Shown here: positions 17,877 to 27,002 of the stretch, in pieces
Layout of the letters: the number at the start of each line of letters is the position of its first letter
Numbering within the stretch: the stretch's first letter is position 1
Source: Sneathiella sp. HT1-7
GTDB taxonomy: Bacteria > Pseudomonadota > Alphaproteobacteria > Sneathiellales > Sneathiellaceae
DNA: 64,000 nucleotides
Assembly: GCF_020731145.1 (NCBI RefSeq)
Contig: NZ_JAJFZN010000002.1
Location: forward strand, 1-64,000
Direction of reading: 5' to 3'
The notes under the pieces: generated by a model
Databases searched by the model: none
Seen by the model: the letters and a program-made list of their open reading frames with translations, nothing else
What the model was told of the DNA's origin: nothing
Translations under genes and position numbers: made by a program

Positions 17877-18724
17877 TGATTGAAAACAGGCCACTTCTGA
17901 CAATTTTTTCTCACATCATGTTGATCCTTGGTGTGGCGGTTATAGCGCTGCCCATCTGGATTATGTTTGTGGCCGCGAGCCATCCTGAAATCCGGATGAC
18001 ACAGGTCCCGCTACCGATGCTTCCCGGGGGGCATTTTTTCGAAAATCTCGACATCGCATTGAGCCGTGGAATGAGCGGAATGGATGGCAATGGGGTTGGA
18101 TATATGATGCTGAACAGCCTTGCCATGGCGATGATGATTGCTGTCGGAAAAATCGCGATTTCATTGCTATCGGCTTTTGCTATCGTATATTTTCGCTTTC
18201 CATTCAGGATGTTTTTCTTCTGGATGATTTTTATCACCTTGATGTTGCCGGTAGAGGTTCGGATATTGCCGACCTATGAAGTCGTGGCCAATCTGGGAAT
18301 GCTGGATACCTACTGGGGACTATCCATCCCGCTAATCGCGTCGGCTACGGCGACGTTTATGTTTCGACAGGTATTTCTTACGATCCCGGATGAATTGCTG
18401 GAAGCGGCGCGGATTGATGGCGCGGGTCCCATGCGTTTTTTCTGGGATATATTAATTCCTATGTCGCGGACTAACATCGCCGCGCTTTTTGTAATCTTGT
18501 TTATCTATGGATGGAACCAGTATCTCTGGCCACTCCTGATTACATCAGAGACAAGCATGTATACGATTGTGATGGGTATCAAGCAGATGTTGGAGGCGGC
18601 GGAACAAGTGCCGCAGTGGAATATCATCATGATGACGGCATTACTCGCTATGTTGCCGCCAGTTTGTGTTGTTATTTTCATGCAAAGTCTCTTCGTCAAG
18701 GGACTGACGGAAACCGAAAAATAA
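17876..18724 (+). CDS. ugpE: UgpE-like ABC permease
   Basis: A 282-aa permease of the MalG/UgpE type with six helices. The EAA motif reads [20 protein letters not shown]. Its C-terminal segment [15 protein letters not shown], followed by TIVMGIKQM, is typical of UgpE. Translationally coupled to ugpA through a TAATG junction, and followed after 17 bases by ugpC. Confidence 0.94.
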   Translation: MIENRPLLTIFSHIMLILGVAVIALPIWIMFVAASHPEIRMTQVPLPMLPGGHFFENLDIALSRGMSGMDGNGVGYMMLNSLAMAMMIAVGKIAISLLSAFAIVYFRFPFRMFFFWMIFITLMLPVEVRILPTYEVVANLGMLDTYWGLSIPLIASATATFMFRQVFLTIPDELLEAARIDGAGPMRFFWDILIPMSRTNIAALFVILFIYGWNQYLWPLLITSETSMYTIVMGIKQMLEAAEQVPQWNIIMMTALLAMLPPVCVVIFMQSLFVKGLTETEK

Positions 18725-18741
18725 GGCGGGAAAATCAGACG

Positions 18742-19827
18742 ATGGCAAGGGTAGTTCTAGAGGGTATTCGCAAAACCTATCCAAATGGTTTCAAGGCGAT
18801 TCATGGCGTTGATGTTGAGATTGAGGAAGGGGAATTCCTTGTTCTTGTCGGCCCTTCAGGCTGCGGAAAATCGACTTTGCTTCGGATGATAGCAGGGCTT
18901 GAATCCATTACTGAAGGGCGGCTGAGCATTGGCGGTCGTGACGTCAATAATCTGGAACCGTCTGAGCGAGATATTGCGATGGTTTTCCAGAACTACGCCC
19001 TCTATCCGCATATGAGTGTTTACAAAAACATGGCCTACGGCCTTAAAATCATGGGGCTGCCCAAGGCCGAGATTGAGGAAAGGGTTAAGAAGGCCGCGGC
19101 AATTCTTGAACTTACCGATGAGCAGTTGACGCGCAAGCCCCGACAACTCAGCGGTGGACAGCGTCAGCGCGTCGCTATGGGGCGGGCAATCGTTCGTGAG
19201 CCCAGTGTTTTTCTCTTTGATGAGCCACTTTCCAATCTGGATGCAAAACTACGGGTCCAAATGCGTCTCGAGATCAAGACGCTTCAGGCAAATCTAGGTA
19301 TTACCAGTGTCTATGTAACCCACGATCAGGTGGAGGCCATGACACTTGGCCACCGTTTGATGGTGCTGAATGCAGGCAATGTGGAGCAGCTTGGTACGCC
19401 GATTGAGCTATACCAGCGCCCTGCCTCTCTTTTCGTCGCAGGATTTATCGGATCTCCGGCCATGAATTTTGCGGATGCTAAAATTGACGCAGAGGGCAAA
19501 AATATCACTATTTCGGGGCAGGAGGCACTACCGCTCGGTGATGGGGGAATGCCGGAACATGGCGGAAAAGATGTTATCTTAGGTATCCGGCCAGAGCATT
19601 TGGAATTAGTTGTTGAAGCGCCTGATGCTGTCCCCATGACGGTAACGATGGTGGAACAACTTGGCGCAGATACGCTCGTACATGGTCATTTCGGTGAAAG
19701 CAGATCTGATCTGACAGTTCGGCTGGATGGAATCCGTCATATCAAGGGAGGCGAAGTGTTGCCGATCCGCGTGGCACCTGACCACCTGCATGTGTTTGAC
19801 CCAAAAACTGAACGCCGACTCTCGTGA
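18742..19827 (+). CDS. ugpC: UgpC-like ABC transporter ATPase
   Basis: A 361-aa ATP-binding subunit of the MalK/UgpC class. Walker A is GPSGCGKST (residues 37-45), the signature is [15 protein letters not shown], Walker B is [11 protein letters not shown] and the switch is VTHDQ; a C-terminal TOBE region follows. The correct start is the ATG at 18742 ([15 protein letters not shown]), with GGCGGG upstream; the reading frame stays open into ugpE, but that extension is spurious. It powers uptake and may respond to cytosolic phosphate via the C-terminal domain, as described for Ugp/Mal ATPases. Confidence 0.95.
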   Translation: MARVVLEGIRKTYPNGFKAIHGVDVEIEEGEFLVLVGPSGCGKSTLLRMIAGLESITEGRLSIGGRDVNNLEPSERDIAMVFQNYALYPHMSVYKNMAYGLKIMGLPKAEIEERVKKAAAILELTDEQLTRKPRQLSGGQRQRVAMGRAIVREPSVFLFDEPLSNLDAKLRVQMRLEIKTLQANLGITSVYVTHDQVEAMTLGHRLMVLNAGNVEQLGTPIELYQRPASLFVAGFIGSPAMNFADAKIDAEGKNITISGQEALPLGDGGMPEHGGKDVILGIRPEHLELVVEAPDAVPMTVTMVEQLGADTLVHGHFGESRSDLTVRLDGIRHIKGGEVLPIRVAPDHLHVFDPKTERRLS

Positions 19828-19947
19828 TCTCAGATAGCTGAATTTTATCGTCGGGACAAATCGCAACGTCTTGGATATGCTGTTCACAGGGAAAGGAGCG
19901 ATGCCTTGGGGTCGTTCTTGTGCAATGGTCTAATCAAGGAAGAAAAA

Positions 19948-20739
19948 ATGGCAGGGATAGCTTCTAACGGTAATAATCTAGGTGCTCTCAGAGATATTAC
20001 AGGCAAGGTTGCCTGGGTCACAGGGGCTGGAACTGGCATAGGACAAGCGGGCGCGGTATCACTCGCGCGCGCTGGTATGGAGATCGTTCTTTCGGGCCGC
20101 CGCAAGGAAAAGCTCAAAGAGACCGAGGAGATGATCCGCGCTGTCGGAATTGAACCCGTCATCGAGGAGCTCGACGTGGCCGACGCAGATCAGGTTGCTG
20201 CGGTTGTCGATCGGATTGAAAAACGGTTTTCACGCCTTGACATCGCTGTGTTGAGCGCGGGCATAAATGTCAAGAAGCGTAGCTGGAGCGAGGTTGATAC
20301 GGACGGGTGGGATTCAGTCGTTGATATCGACCTGAATGGAGCTTTTTATTGTTGTAAGGCCGTTTTGCCGATCATGCGTCGTCAGAAAGAGGGGCTGATC
20401 GTTAATGTGTCGTCTTGGGCAGGTGTGCGCGTATCGAAAATGACAGGGCCCGCCTATACAGCCGCTAAACATGGTATGGTTGCCATGAGCGAGAGCATCA
20501 ATATGGAAGAGGCGATTAACGGCATCCGGGCCTGCGCGCTTTGCCCAGGCGAAGTGGCGACGCCGATCCTAGATAACCGGCCTGTCAAAGTCACGGATGA
20601 TGAAAAATCGGTCATGCTTCAAGGCGAGGATTTGGGGGAAACAATTCTGTTCTTGGCGCAACTTGATAAGCGGGTTTGTGTCAACCAGCTGGTAATCAGT
20701 CCGACGGCAAATCGAATGTATACAGCGGGAATAACCTAA
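19948..20739 (+). CDS. SDR-family oxidoreductase
   Basis: A 263-aa classical short-chain dehydrogenase. The nucleotide-binding motif TGAGTGIG lies at residues 25-32, the structural motif LSAGIN near 102, and the catalytic Ser-Tyr-Lys as SS (155-156), Y170 and K174 in AYTAAKHG. An Arg after the second strand (SGRRKEK) suggests NADP(H) preference. I start it at ATG 19948, preceded by AAGGAAG; an upstream ATG gives 14 extra residues with no family counterpart. It follows ugpC by 120 bases in the same direction and may be part of the operon. The substrate is unknown; oxidation of a polyol from the imported compound is a guess. Confidence 0.88.
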   Translation: MAGIASNGNNLGALRDITGKVAWVTGAGTGIGQAGAVSLARAGMEIVLSGRRKEKLKETEEMIRAVGIEPVIEELDVADADQVAAVVDRIEKRFSRLDIAVLSAGINVKKRSWSEVDTDGWDSVVDIDLNGAFYCCKAVLPIMRRQKEGLIVNVSSWAGVRVSKMTGPAYTAAKHGMVAMSESINMEEAINGIRACALCPGEVATPILDNRPVKVTDDEKSVMLQGEDLGETILFLAQLDKRVCVNQLVISPTANRMYTAGIT

Positions 20740-22193
20740 GAAGACTGTCTTGCCTTCATATCCGCATAGGCATCCAACGCGTCTTGGCGTGATGTTTTAA
20801 GATCTACAAGCGGTTCGGGGTAGGTCTCGCCGAGAGTTATCCCCGCCGCCTCTAATATCTCCTTCGGTGCTTCCCAGGGATTAAACAGCCACTTGTCGGG
20901 CAAGCCAGTGAGTTCGGGCACATATTTTCGTGTGTATTCTCCCTTTGGATCAAACCGGACGCCTTGAGTGGCGGGATTGAAGATACGGAAATAGGGGGCG
21001 GCATCGGCACCGCAGCCCGCAACCCATTGCCAGCTTGCGCTGTTGTTGGCGAGATCCGCATCAACAAGACAATCCCAGAACCAGCGCGCGCCTTCCCTCC
21101 AGTCGATCATTAGGTTTTTCACAAGGAAGGAGGCGGCGACCATGCGCACCCGGTTATGCATGAAACCGGTTTGCCAAAGCTCGCGCATTCCGGCGTCAAC
21201 AAGGGGGATGCCCGTCTGTCCACGTTGCCATGCCTCTAGCGCGGCCATATTCTTTCGCCAGGGAAAGGCGTCAAATTTCGTCTGCAGGTTTTTTTCGGGG
21301 AGGTCAGGTGTGTGATAAAGTAAGCTATATGAAAATTCCCGCCAGGCAAGTTCCATGCGGAATTGATCTGCATCTTCTTCATTTTTGATCATATGTTCTC
21401 GAAAGGCGAGCGCATACCATATCTGATGTGGTGATATTTCACCAAAGTGAAGATGCGGGGAAAGGTTGGAGCTGTTCTCAGTCGAAGGAAAGTTCCGACC
21501 TTTGTTATAGCCATCTATGCCGTCGTCCAGGAATTGGTGCAACCTGTCTTGCGCCCCTTTTTCACCCGGCGTCCAATCCGGGTCTCGCTTGATCTCCCAG
21601 TTCAACGCAAGAAGGTTTAGCTCGGAAATGGTATGGGAGCCATCGATAGTGCCGGTCTCGGCAAATGTTAAATTCTGATGTTTCCTCATGGGTTTTCTTG
21701 GCTCCGTACTATTCAGACAGCCTTTGCGATAGTACGGGGTGAAAACACGATATGGTGTTCTATCTGACTTGAGAACCTCCCATGGTTCCCAGAGCAGGGA
21801 GCCATTCATGGAGATTACATTTACGCCATTCTGTTTCAACTCCGCTGAAATATCTTTGTCCCGTTGGATGCGCCATGGCTCGTAGCAGCGATTCCATGAG
21901 ATAGTTTCTACCGCATTTTCCCGAGTTAGTTTCATAAGGACTTCAATCGGATCTCCGCGAAAAACATTGAGATTGCCATCAAGGCTTTTGTTGAGATCGG
22001 TCAGGGAATGATGAAGCCACCATCGGCTTGCGCCGCCAATACGATGGCTAGCCGCATTTTCATCGTCCAGAATATAAATGGGAAGTAGTTTGCCAGATTC
22101 TACCGCTGCCATGAGCGCAGGATTGTCAGAAAGCCGCAAGTCCTGCCGAAACCAGTGGATTGCGATTGCATTATTTGACGAGCTAAGTGTCAC
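20736..22193 (-). CDS. phrB: deoxyribodipyrimidine photolyase
   Basis: A cryptochrome/photolyase family enzyme that repairs UV pyrimidine dimers using blue light and FAD. The N-terminal antenna domain begins IHWFRQDLRLSDNPAL. The FAD-binding helical domain has FPSTENSSNLSPHLHFGEISP, WRRN-like FPWRKNMAALEAWQRGQTG, the triad region ELWQTGFMHNRVRMV and DADLANNSASWQWVAGCGAD. I place the start at GTG 22193 (485 aa), because the longer version from 22262 adds residues with no family match and would translate a strong palindrome at 22238-22256. No clear ribosome binding site supports either. Its stop overlaps the SDR stop by four bases. It lies downstream of plcP and the GT4 gene on the same strand. 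Confidence 0.92.
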   Translation of the reverse strand: MTLSSSNNAIAIHWFRQDLRLSDNPALMAAVESGKLLPIYILDDENAASHRIGGASRWWLHHSLTDLNKSLDGNLNVFRGDPIEVLMKLTRENAVETISWNRCYEPWRIQRDKDISAELKQNGVNVISMNGSLLWEPWEVLKSDRTPYRVFTPYYRKGCLNSTEPRKPMRKHQNLTFAETGTIDGSHTISELNLLALNWEIKRDPDWTPGEKGAQDRLHQFLDDGIDGYNKGRNFPSTENSSNLSPHLHFGEISPHQIWYALAFREHMIKNEEDADQFRMELAWREFSYSLLYHTPDLPEKNLQTKFDAFPWRKNMAALEAWQRGQTGIPLVDAGMRELWQTGFMHNRVRMVAASFLVKNLMIDWREGARWFWDCLVDADLANNSASWQWVAGCGADAAPYFRIFNPATQGVRFDPKGEYTRKYVPELTGLPDKWLFNPWEAPKEILEAAGITLGETYPEPLVDLKTSRQDALDAYADMKARQSS

Positions 22194-22237
22194 GATGGAG
22201 AAATCTTTGGTTAAAGCTATTCTATTCCATTCTGATA

Positions 22238-22256
22238 CGGTGCCGGGCCGGCACCG
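22238..22256. repeat. GC-rich perfect palindrome between GT4 and phrB
   Basis: CGGTGCCGG-G-CCGGCACCG is a 9-bp inverted repeat around one central base. There is no T-run after it on either strand, so it is not a standard terminator. It could be an mRNA-stabilising hairpin, an attenuator or an operator for phrB. Confidence 0.7.
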
Positions 22257-22293
22257 GATCACCAGAAATAGATTTCATCCGATCGAATGCAAA

Positions 22294-23349
22294 TTAGCCG
22301 ACTTCTTCCGTTTCCTTCAAAGATAGGGGGGCAGGAGCTATGTTTGTAGTATCCGTGAAAACTACCAAATTATTTTTGAACTGCATCGCGCTGGTCGCCC
22401 AAGAGTAACCCATGGCATATTCGCGGCATACGGTGGGGTCAATATCCAAAGCATTAATTGCGGCAGCCTTCAGATCTTCCTCGAGAACTCCTACAGGACT
22501 ATCCCCGATGACATCGAGAGGACCGGTGACGGGATAGGCGGCGACGGGTACTCCGCAGGCCAGCGCTTCCAAGAGGACAAGGCCAAACGTATCCGTCCGG
22601 CTCGGGAATACAAACACATCGGCGGCGGCGTATACTTTCGCGAGTTCCTCACCTTCTTTCAGTCCAAGAAAGATGACTTGCGGATACTTTTTCTCCAAAT
22701 CCTTGCGTTGCGGCCCATCACCAACCACTACCTTGGTGCCAGAGAGATCAAGCCGTAAAAATTCCTCAATATTTTTCTCAACGGCAACCCGGCCGACATA
22801 GAGAAAAATCGGCCGTTTATAGTTAAGTGCGGTTTTTTCTCTGGCATGAAAAAGCTCTGTATCTATACCGCGTGTCCAGCGTCTAATATGCTGAAACCCG
22901 CGGAGCCTTAAATCTTTCTCCAGACTTGGCGTAGCGACCATAATCGCGCGGGATGGTCGATGAAACCAACGTAAACTGGCATATCCCCATGTGATCGGGA
23001 GTCGGATGCGGGCATTTACATACTCAGCAAAGCGCGTATGGAATGCGGTAGTGAAGGGGATATTGTTCTTTATACAATAACGACGGGCAGCGAAACCGAG
23101 GGGGCCTTCCGTTGCAATATGGACGGCATCCGGCAGTGTTTCTGTAAAAATCTTGCGCATTCGTCGTGCCGGGAAAAGGGACAAACGAATTTCAGGATAG
23201 GTAGGGCAAGGAAGAGAGGTAAAAAGTTCCGGCGTTACCATGATGACTTCATCACCGAGCCCCGTTAGATAGTCCTTTAAGTTCGAGAGCGTCCGAACAA
23301 CCCCATTGACTTGAGGATGCCAGGCATCGGTAATGAGGATGAGTCGCAT
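22294..23349 (-). CDS. GT4 glycosyltransferase, Agt/MgtA-like (predicted diacylglycerol glycosyltransferase)
   Basis: A 351-aa GT-B enzyme of family GT4. The N-terminal acceptor domain starts MRLILITDAWHPQVNGV. Further landmarks are HIATEGPLG, FTTAFHTRFAEY, YVGRVAVEKN and the acidic D-x7-E donor motif in SRTDTFGLVLLEALACG (D253, E261). The TDTFGLV version is shared by mannosyl- and sulfoquinovosyl-diacylglycerol synthases. It lies downstream of, and overlaps by 73 bases, a PlcP-like gene; plcP-agt pairs in marine and rhizobial alphaproteobacteria convert phospholipids into glycolipids under phosphate limitation. Making a glycosyl-diacylglycerol at the inner membrane is therefore the best-supported role. 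Donor sugar not determined. Confidence 0.85.
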   Translation of the reverse strand: MRLILITDAWHPQVNGVVRTLSNLKDYLTGLGDEVIMVTPELFTSLPCPTYPEIRLSLFPARRMRKIFTETLPDAVHIATEGPLGFAARRYCIKNNIPFTTAFHTRFAEYVNARIRLPITWGYASLRWFHRPSRAIMVATPSLEKDLRLRGFQHIRRWTRGIDTELFHAREKTALNYKRPIFLYVGRVAVEKNIEEFLRLDLSGTKVVVGDGPQRKDLEKKYPQVIFLGLKEGEELAKVYAAADVFVFPSRTDTFGLVLLEALACGVPVAAYPVTGPLDVIGDSPVGVLEEDLKAAAINALDIDPTVCREYAMGYSWATSAMQFKNNLVVFTDTTNIAPAPLSLKETEEVG

Positions 23350-24134
23350 GATTTGTTTCCTTGTATGTCGGAGAGGGAAGCAACCGCACCCATCCAGTGA
23401 ATTAATTCCAGACGGCCGTCAAAATGTTCGACCAGGGCCGAGCAGCTTTCTACCCAGTCACCATCATTGCAGTAGGTGACGCCGTTGATTTCGCGAATTT
23501 CGGGGTGATGGATATGGCCGCAAATAACGCCGTTGACGCCCCGATCCTTGGCAACGTCGGCAAGCGCATTTTCAAAGTCTGCAATAAATTTAACGGCGTT
23601 TTTCACCTTCAGCTTCAAATAGGCGGAAAGCGACCAGTACGGATATCCAAGCCGTTGGCGAATGGCGTTGAGAGTATCGTTGAGCTTGAGGCAGAGCCCG
23701 TAACTCCAGTCGCCGAGGTAGGCAAGCCAGCGGGCGTATTTGACGACGACATCGAATTCATCGCCATGCAGAACCAGAAACTTCCGGCCATCTGCGGTGG
23801 TGTGGACGATTTCATGAACGACCTGAATGGAGCCAAAATCATGGTCGACATAGTTTCGAGCGAATTCATCATGGTTTCCCGGAATAAAGACAACCCGGGT
23901 CCCCTGCCGCGCCTTGCGCATGATCTTTTGCACCACGTCGTTGTGAGCCTGCGGCCAGTACCAGCCTTGCTGCAAGCTCCATCCGTCGATAATATCGCCA
24001 ACGAGGTAGAGGTTTTCGCTCTTGGTGCTTCGCAGAAAATCCAGCAGGAAGTTTGCCTTGCACCCGGGGGTGCCTAAATGTATATCCGATATCCAGATGG
24101 ACCGGTATTTATGGCTTATTGCACGGGCATCCAT
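23277..24134 (-). CDS. plcP: PlcP-like metallophosphoesterase (phospholipase C type)
   Basis: A 285-aa calcineurin-like phosphoesterase. The metal ligands are visible as SDIHLG (D17, H19), GDIIDGW (D47), GNHDE (N87, H88), H123 in LHGDEFD and GHIHHPE (H207, H209). This group is often annotated as UDP-2,3-diacylglucosamine diphosphatase. Sinorhizobium and marine homologues (PlcP) instead cut phosphatidylcholine and related lipids to diacylglycerol during phosphate starvation. The neighbouring GT4 gene and PHO-like boxes favour the PlcP role. The last 24 codons, past the conserved fold, overlap the GT4 start. Divergent from the lipid-kinase gene. An LpxH-like activity cannot be fully excluded. 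Confidence 0.85.
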   Translation of the reverse strand: MDARAISHKYRSIWISDIHLGTPGCKANFLLDFLRSTKSENLYLVGDIIDGWSLQQGWYWPQAHNDVVQKIMRKARQGTRVVFIPGNHDEFARNYVDHDFGSIQVVHEIVHTTADGRKFLVLHGDEFDVVVKYARWLAYLGDWSYGLCLKLNDTLNAIRQRLGYPYWSLSAYLKLKVKNAVKFIADFENALADVAKDRGVNGVICGHIHHPEIREINGVTYCNDGDWVESCSALVEHFDGRLELIHWMGAVASLSDIQGNKSCDSSSLPMPGILKSMGLFGRSRT

Positions 24135-24153
24135 TACGCATGACTCTTTTGGG

Positions 24154-24171
24154 TTGTCATCAAATGGTCAT
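24154..24171 (+). promoter_or_regulatory. candidate PHO box facing the lipid-kinase gene
   Basis: TTGTCAT-CAAA-TGGTCAT matches the CTGTCAT direct repeat with 6/7 and 5/7 bases and the correct four-base spacing. It lies in the 144-base divergent spacer between plcP and the diacylglycerol-kinase-like gene. Confidence 0.5.
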
Positions 24172-24223
24172 CAAAAGTTTTAAATGACGAAACAATCGTA
24201 TGGACAATGTCTACGGGTTGTAC

Positions 24224-24241
24224 GGGTCAGTTTAATGACCG
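24224..24241 (-). promoter_or_regulatory. candidate PHO box facing plcP
   Basis: Read on the minus strand the sequence is CGGTCAT-TAAA-CTGACCC, matching the repeat with 6/7 and 4/7 bases. It is about 90 bases upstream of plcP in the right orientation. The second half is weak, so this is tentative. Confidence 0.38.
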
Positions 24242-24278
24242 CTTGGTTATGTTTTTGTTGCGATAGAAGGTCAGTCCT

Positions 24279-25172
24279 ATGACTCCAGCGAACAGGCGCC
24301 TGGTCATCATTCATAATCCAACCTCCGGGATGCGTAACAAAAGCAGATTTTCAAAGGCGCTTTTACGGCTCGCCGAGACGGAGTGCGAGGTTGAAATCCT
24401 GAAAACCACCGGCCCCGGCCACGCAACGATGCTGACCCAAGAGCTTGTTGCCCGAAATGACCCCGATCTTGTTCTGGTAGCCGCTGGTGGAGATGGTACA
24501 ATATCTGAAATTTTGAACGGGCTTAAGGGGGGTGATCTTCCCTTGGGCGTTATTCCACTTGGTACCGCGAATGTACTCGCGCGTGAGCTTGGTGTCGGCG
24601 TTTCGATTGAAAAAGCTGTAGATACATTGGTGACTGCCTTGCCCGTGCCTGTGTATACAGCGCTCGCCAATGACAAGCGGTTTCTGCTGATGCTCGGGGC
24701 GGGTTACGACTCTCTTGCCGTGGCAGCCATGCGTTCGGATCAGAAAAAGAGATTTGGTGCTATTGCATATGTTTTAGCGGCAATGCGTGTAATCGCTGGT
24801 TTTCGAAATATGAAACTTGAAGTGACGGTAAATGGGGTGCGTCATAGTGCGGGCAGCGTCATCATCACAAAGGCAAAGTACTATGGAGGCCCGTTTGTGA
24901 TCGCTCCCGACGGGGGAATTGAAAAGCCGCAGCTTGATGTTCTTATATTCAGAGGTTCGGGTGCCGTGAACGCCATTCGATATGGGATGGCGTTGCTTTT
25001 AAACCGGATTAACCGTTTGCCTGATGTTGAAATGCTGGTTACAGACACAGCCATATCGCTGACCTCACCCGCTCCGTTTCCTTGCCAATGCGACGGTGAT
25101 GGCGGATTTGAAACACCGGTCAATATTTCACTTGATCCGCAGCCGCTGATGATACTACGTGCGGCGATTTAG
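24279..25172 (+). CDS. diacylglycerol kinase-like lipid kinase (YegS/BmrU/DagK family)
   Basis: A 297-aa DAGK-catalytic-domain protein. Motifs are NPTSG (13-17), the nucleotide-binding GGDGT (70-74) and PLGTANVLARELG (93-105), followed by the C-terminal beta-sandwich region with GAGYDS, PDGGIEKPQLDVLIF and CQCDGD. Members phosphorylate diacylglycerol or related lipids. Divergent from plcP across a short spacer with PHO-like boxes, it could return the diacylglycerol produced by PlcP to phosphatidic acid. ATG start; weak AGGTCAG upstream. Its stop overlaps that of the convergent GT39 gene by four bases. Sphingoid or other lipid substrates are possible. Confidence 0.88.
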   Translation: MTPANRRLVIIHNPTSGMRNKSRFSKALLRLAETECEVEILKTTGPGHATMLTQELVARNDPDLVLVAAGGDGTISEILNGLKGGDLPLGVIPLGTANVLARELGVGVSIEKAVDTLVTALPVPVYTALANDKRFLLMLGAGYDSLAVAAMRSDQKKRFGAIAYVLAAMRVIAGFRNMKLEVTVNGVRHSAGSVIITKAKYYGGPFVIAPDGGIEKPQLDVLIFRGSGAVNAIRYGMALLLNRINRLPDVEMLVTDTAISLTSPAPFPCQCDGDGGFETPVNISLDPQPLMILRAAI

Positions 25173-26761
25173 TTGCGGTCAAATCGCTCTATATAGATAT
25201 TGCCCCAGGCTTCTTCGCCCACTGAGGTGAAATGCTCGCTAAGGGTCTCTCTTGTAACGTCATCCGGATCGAAAAGATCATACTGTCGGGTGACCAGAAA
25301 GACGCGATCCTTGTCGACAATCAGGTCTCTGATGACTTGCGCATCTTCAGCACGAACTCCCGGAACAGCGGGGAAGCCATCGGGGTAAAAGTCAGAATAC
25401 TCCGTTGCTGGATATTCTGCAGGAAAACTTTTTATCCGGGCGGCTAATTCGGGATCGGAAACATAAAGGCTGGACGGAAGATAGAGGTCATTTGGCATCA
25501 TCAGGACTAAGTCATTTTTCTGGGTTTGCTCCGCAAGGCCCGCCATGATTTCATCCCATGGCTCCTTCTCTCCTGCTCGTAAAATTGCCGTAAGGCCGAG
25601 GGCAAGGACCACAACATAGAAGATCTTGATGGCATTTCGAAGAAACCGGCGTCCGATAAACTCAATTGCTATGGATAGAAGCATGAAATAAGGAATAAGG
25701 CCCGGCAGCAGTGTCCGCTCCAGAAAGATATTAGGCCCCATTATTGAGATAAGGAAAGAGACAACTGGTACTGAGAAGCAGCTTAACAAGAAGAAGCTGG
25801 CAAGGGAAATCGCCTTCAACTGGATGATCTTGTAAAGGCCGTGCAAGATAAGGGCAAATGACAGAATAGCCGTGGCCAGACCGAGAGCAAGTCGCCCTGT
25901 GTGAATAATTGCGGATGGTCCAAAGGCAGTATCGATGAGCTTGTCCGCATAGCCAAAGCCGAAAATCCGGCGCATGATCTGGATAAAGCTGGTGATTGTG
26001 GGCTCAGCGACCCAGTTTGAAGCTTCCCAATAGACCAGTTGTCTTACGATTTGAATGATAAGTGGGACGGAAAGGGCGAGCACTATGATAAAACAAAATA
26101 GTAGTCTGTAGAAAAAATCTTTCCTGAATTTTAGCTGAAGAGCCCAGTGCACAGTCAGGGACGAAAATAGCACTGCAGTAAAAATACCGCCCAGATGATG
26201 GGACCAATTTGTCAGGAGCACGCCTATGACAAATATCATCCACCCTTTTTTCGTTCCCCCATCGTTATTCAAGAGAATTGAAATTAGGCCGAAAATTGCC
26301 AATGAATAGGCGAAGAAAAGCAAGATATATGGCCGGGCTTCAATCGAATACCAGACAAGGACCGGACTAAAGCAGATAAGGATACTGTTGAAGAGGGCCG
26401 CGTTATCGCCCTCTCTGTTGAGATATGTTGCGGTAATCCTTGTCGAAAAATAGGACGAAACAACGAGCAGAAAACTAATAAAAATAGATAGAGACCGGTG
26501 CCATAGCCCTGTCTCATCCGCTTCGATCATGCCCCAAAGCTTGACCAAGCTATAGTAAAGTGGCGGATGCGCCTCAACTTCGGGGAGCCAGAACCAGATT
26601 TCATGAAATGATAGCTTTGCAAACCAAGCGGTGTAACCCTCGTCCAGCCAGTATGGAAGGGCGCCTTCATTGATGATTTTTATAGACAGCGAAATCACTA
26701 TTACGGCAGCTAAAAAGCCAAAATGCCAAATCCGTTTCGATCGATTCTCCTGATTATACAA
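25169..26761 (-). CDS. GT39/PMT-like (ArnT-type) membrane glycosyltransferase
   Basis: A 530-aa GT-C protein with about 11 helices. The catalytic acidic pair is WLDEGYTA (D40, E41) in the first periplasmic loop, followed by EAHPPLYYSLVKLWG and YSIEARPYILL, all typical of the PMT_2/GT39-type transferases that use polyprenyl-phosphate sugars. The only available start is TTG 26761 just after an in-frame stop, with GGGGA six to seven bases upstream. The C-terminal soluble stretch of about 120 residues is less conserved. It is convergent with the lipid kinase. Divergent to it lies the HAD-UbiA gene, a plausible donor-lipid synthase. Acceptor unknown. Confidence 0.87.
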   Translation of the reverse strand: MYNQENRSKRIWHFGFLAAVIVISLSIKIINEGALPYWLDEGYTAWFAKLSFHEIWFWLPEVEAHPPLYYSLVKLWGMIEADETGLWHRSLSIFISFLLVVSSYFSTRITATYLNREGDNAALFNSILICFSPVLVWYSIEARPYILLFFAYSLAIFGLISILLNNDGGTKKGWMIFVIGVLLTNWSHHLGGIFTAVLFSSLTVHWALQLKFRKDFFYRLLFCFIIVLALSVPLIIQIVRQLVYWEASNWVAEPTITSFIQIMRRIFGFGYADKLIDTAFGPSAIIHTGRLALGLATAILSFALILHGLYKIIQLKAISLASFFLLSCFSVPVVSFLISIMGPNIFLERTLLPGLIPYFMLLSIAIEFIGRRFLRNAIKIFYVVVLALGLTAILRAGEKEPWDEIMAGLAEQTQKNDLVLMMPNDLYLPSSLYVSDPELAARIKSFPAEYPATEYSDFYPDGFPAVPGVRAEDAQVIRDLIVDKDRVFLVTRQYDLFDPDDVTRETLSEHFTSVGEEAWGNIYIERFDRN

Positions 26762-27002
26762 ACACTTGTCCCCGGCTCATCATCAACGCAAAAATGTCAC
26801 GCTTACTAACATTAATTGACTATATTATGGTTAATACTGGTTCGTATCCTTGTTTTTTCTAGAATAGCGAAAAGAAATCTAAAATTAAGGTTTATTCGAT
26901 ACACACTGGGTTGCATTTGCGAATAATATCGTTGCTGGACCAGGGAGTTGTTAGGGTCACCCCTGCTGTTTACAGCAATCTGTATATGAGGGCGAGAATC
27001 CG

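Noticed and set aside
18511-18741. N-terminal extension of UgpC
   Set aside because: It runs through the end of ugpE in another frame; the conserved N-terminus starts at ATG 18742.
23424-24077. Open frame of 217 codons on the plus strand
   Set aside because: It is fully antisense to the well-supported plcP gene, has no family motif and no ribosome binding site.
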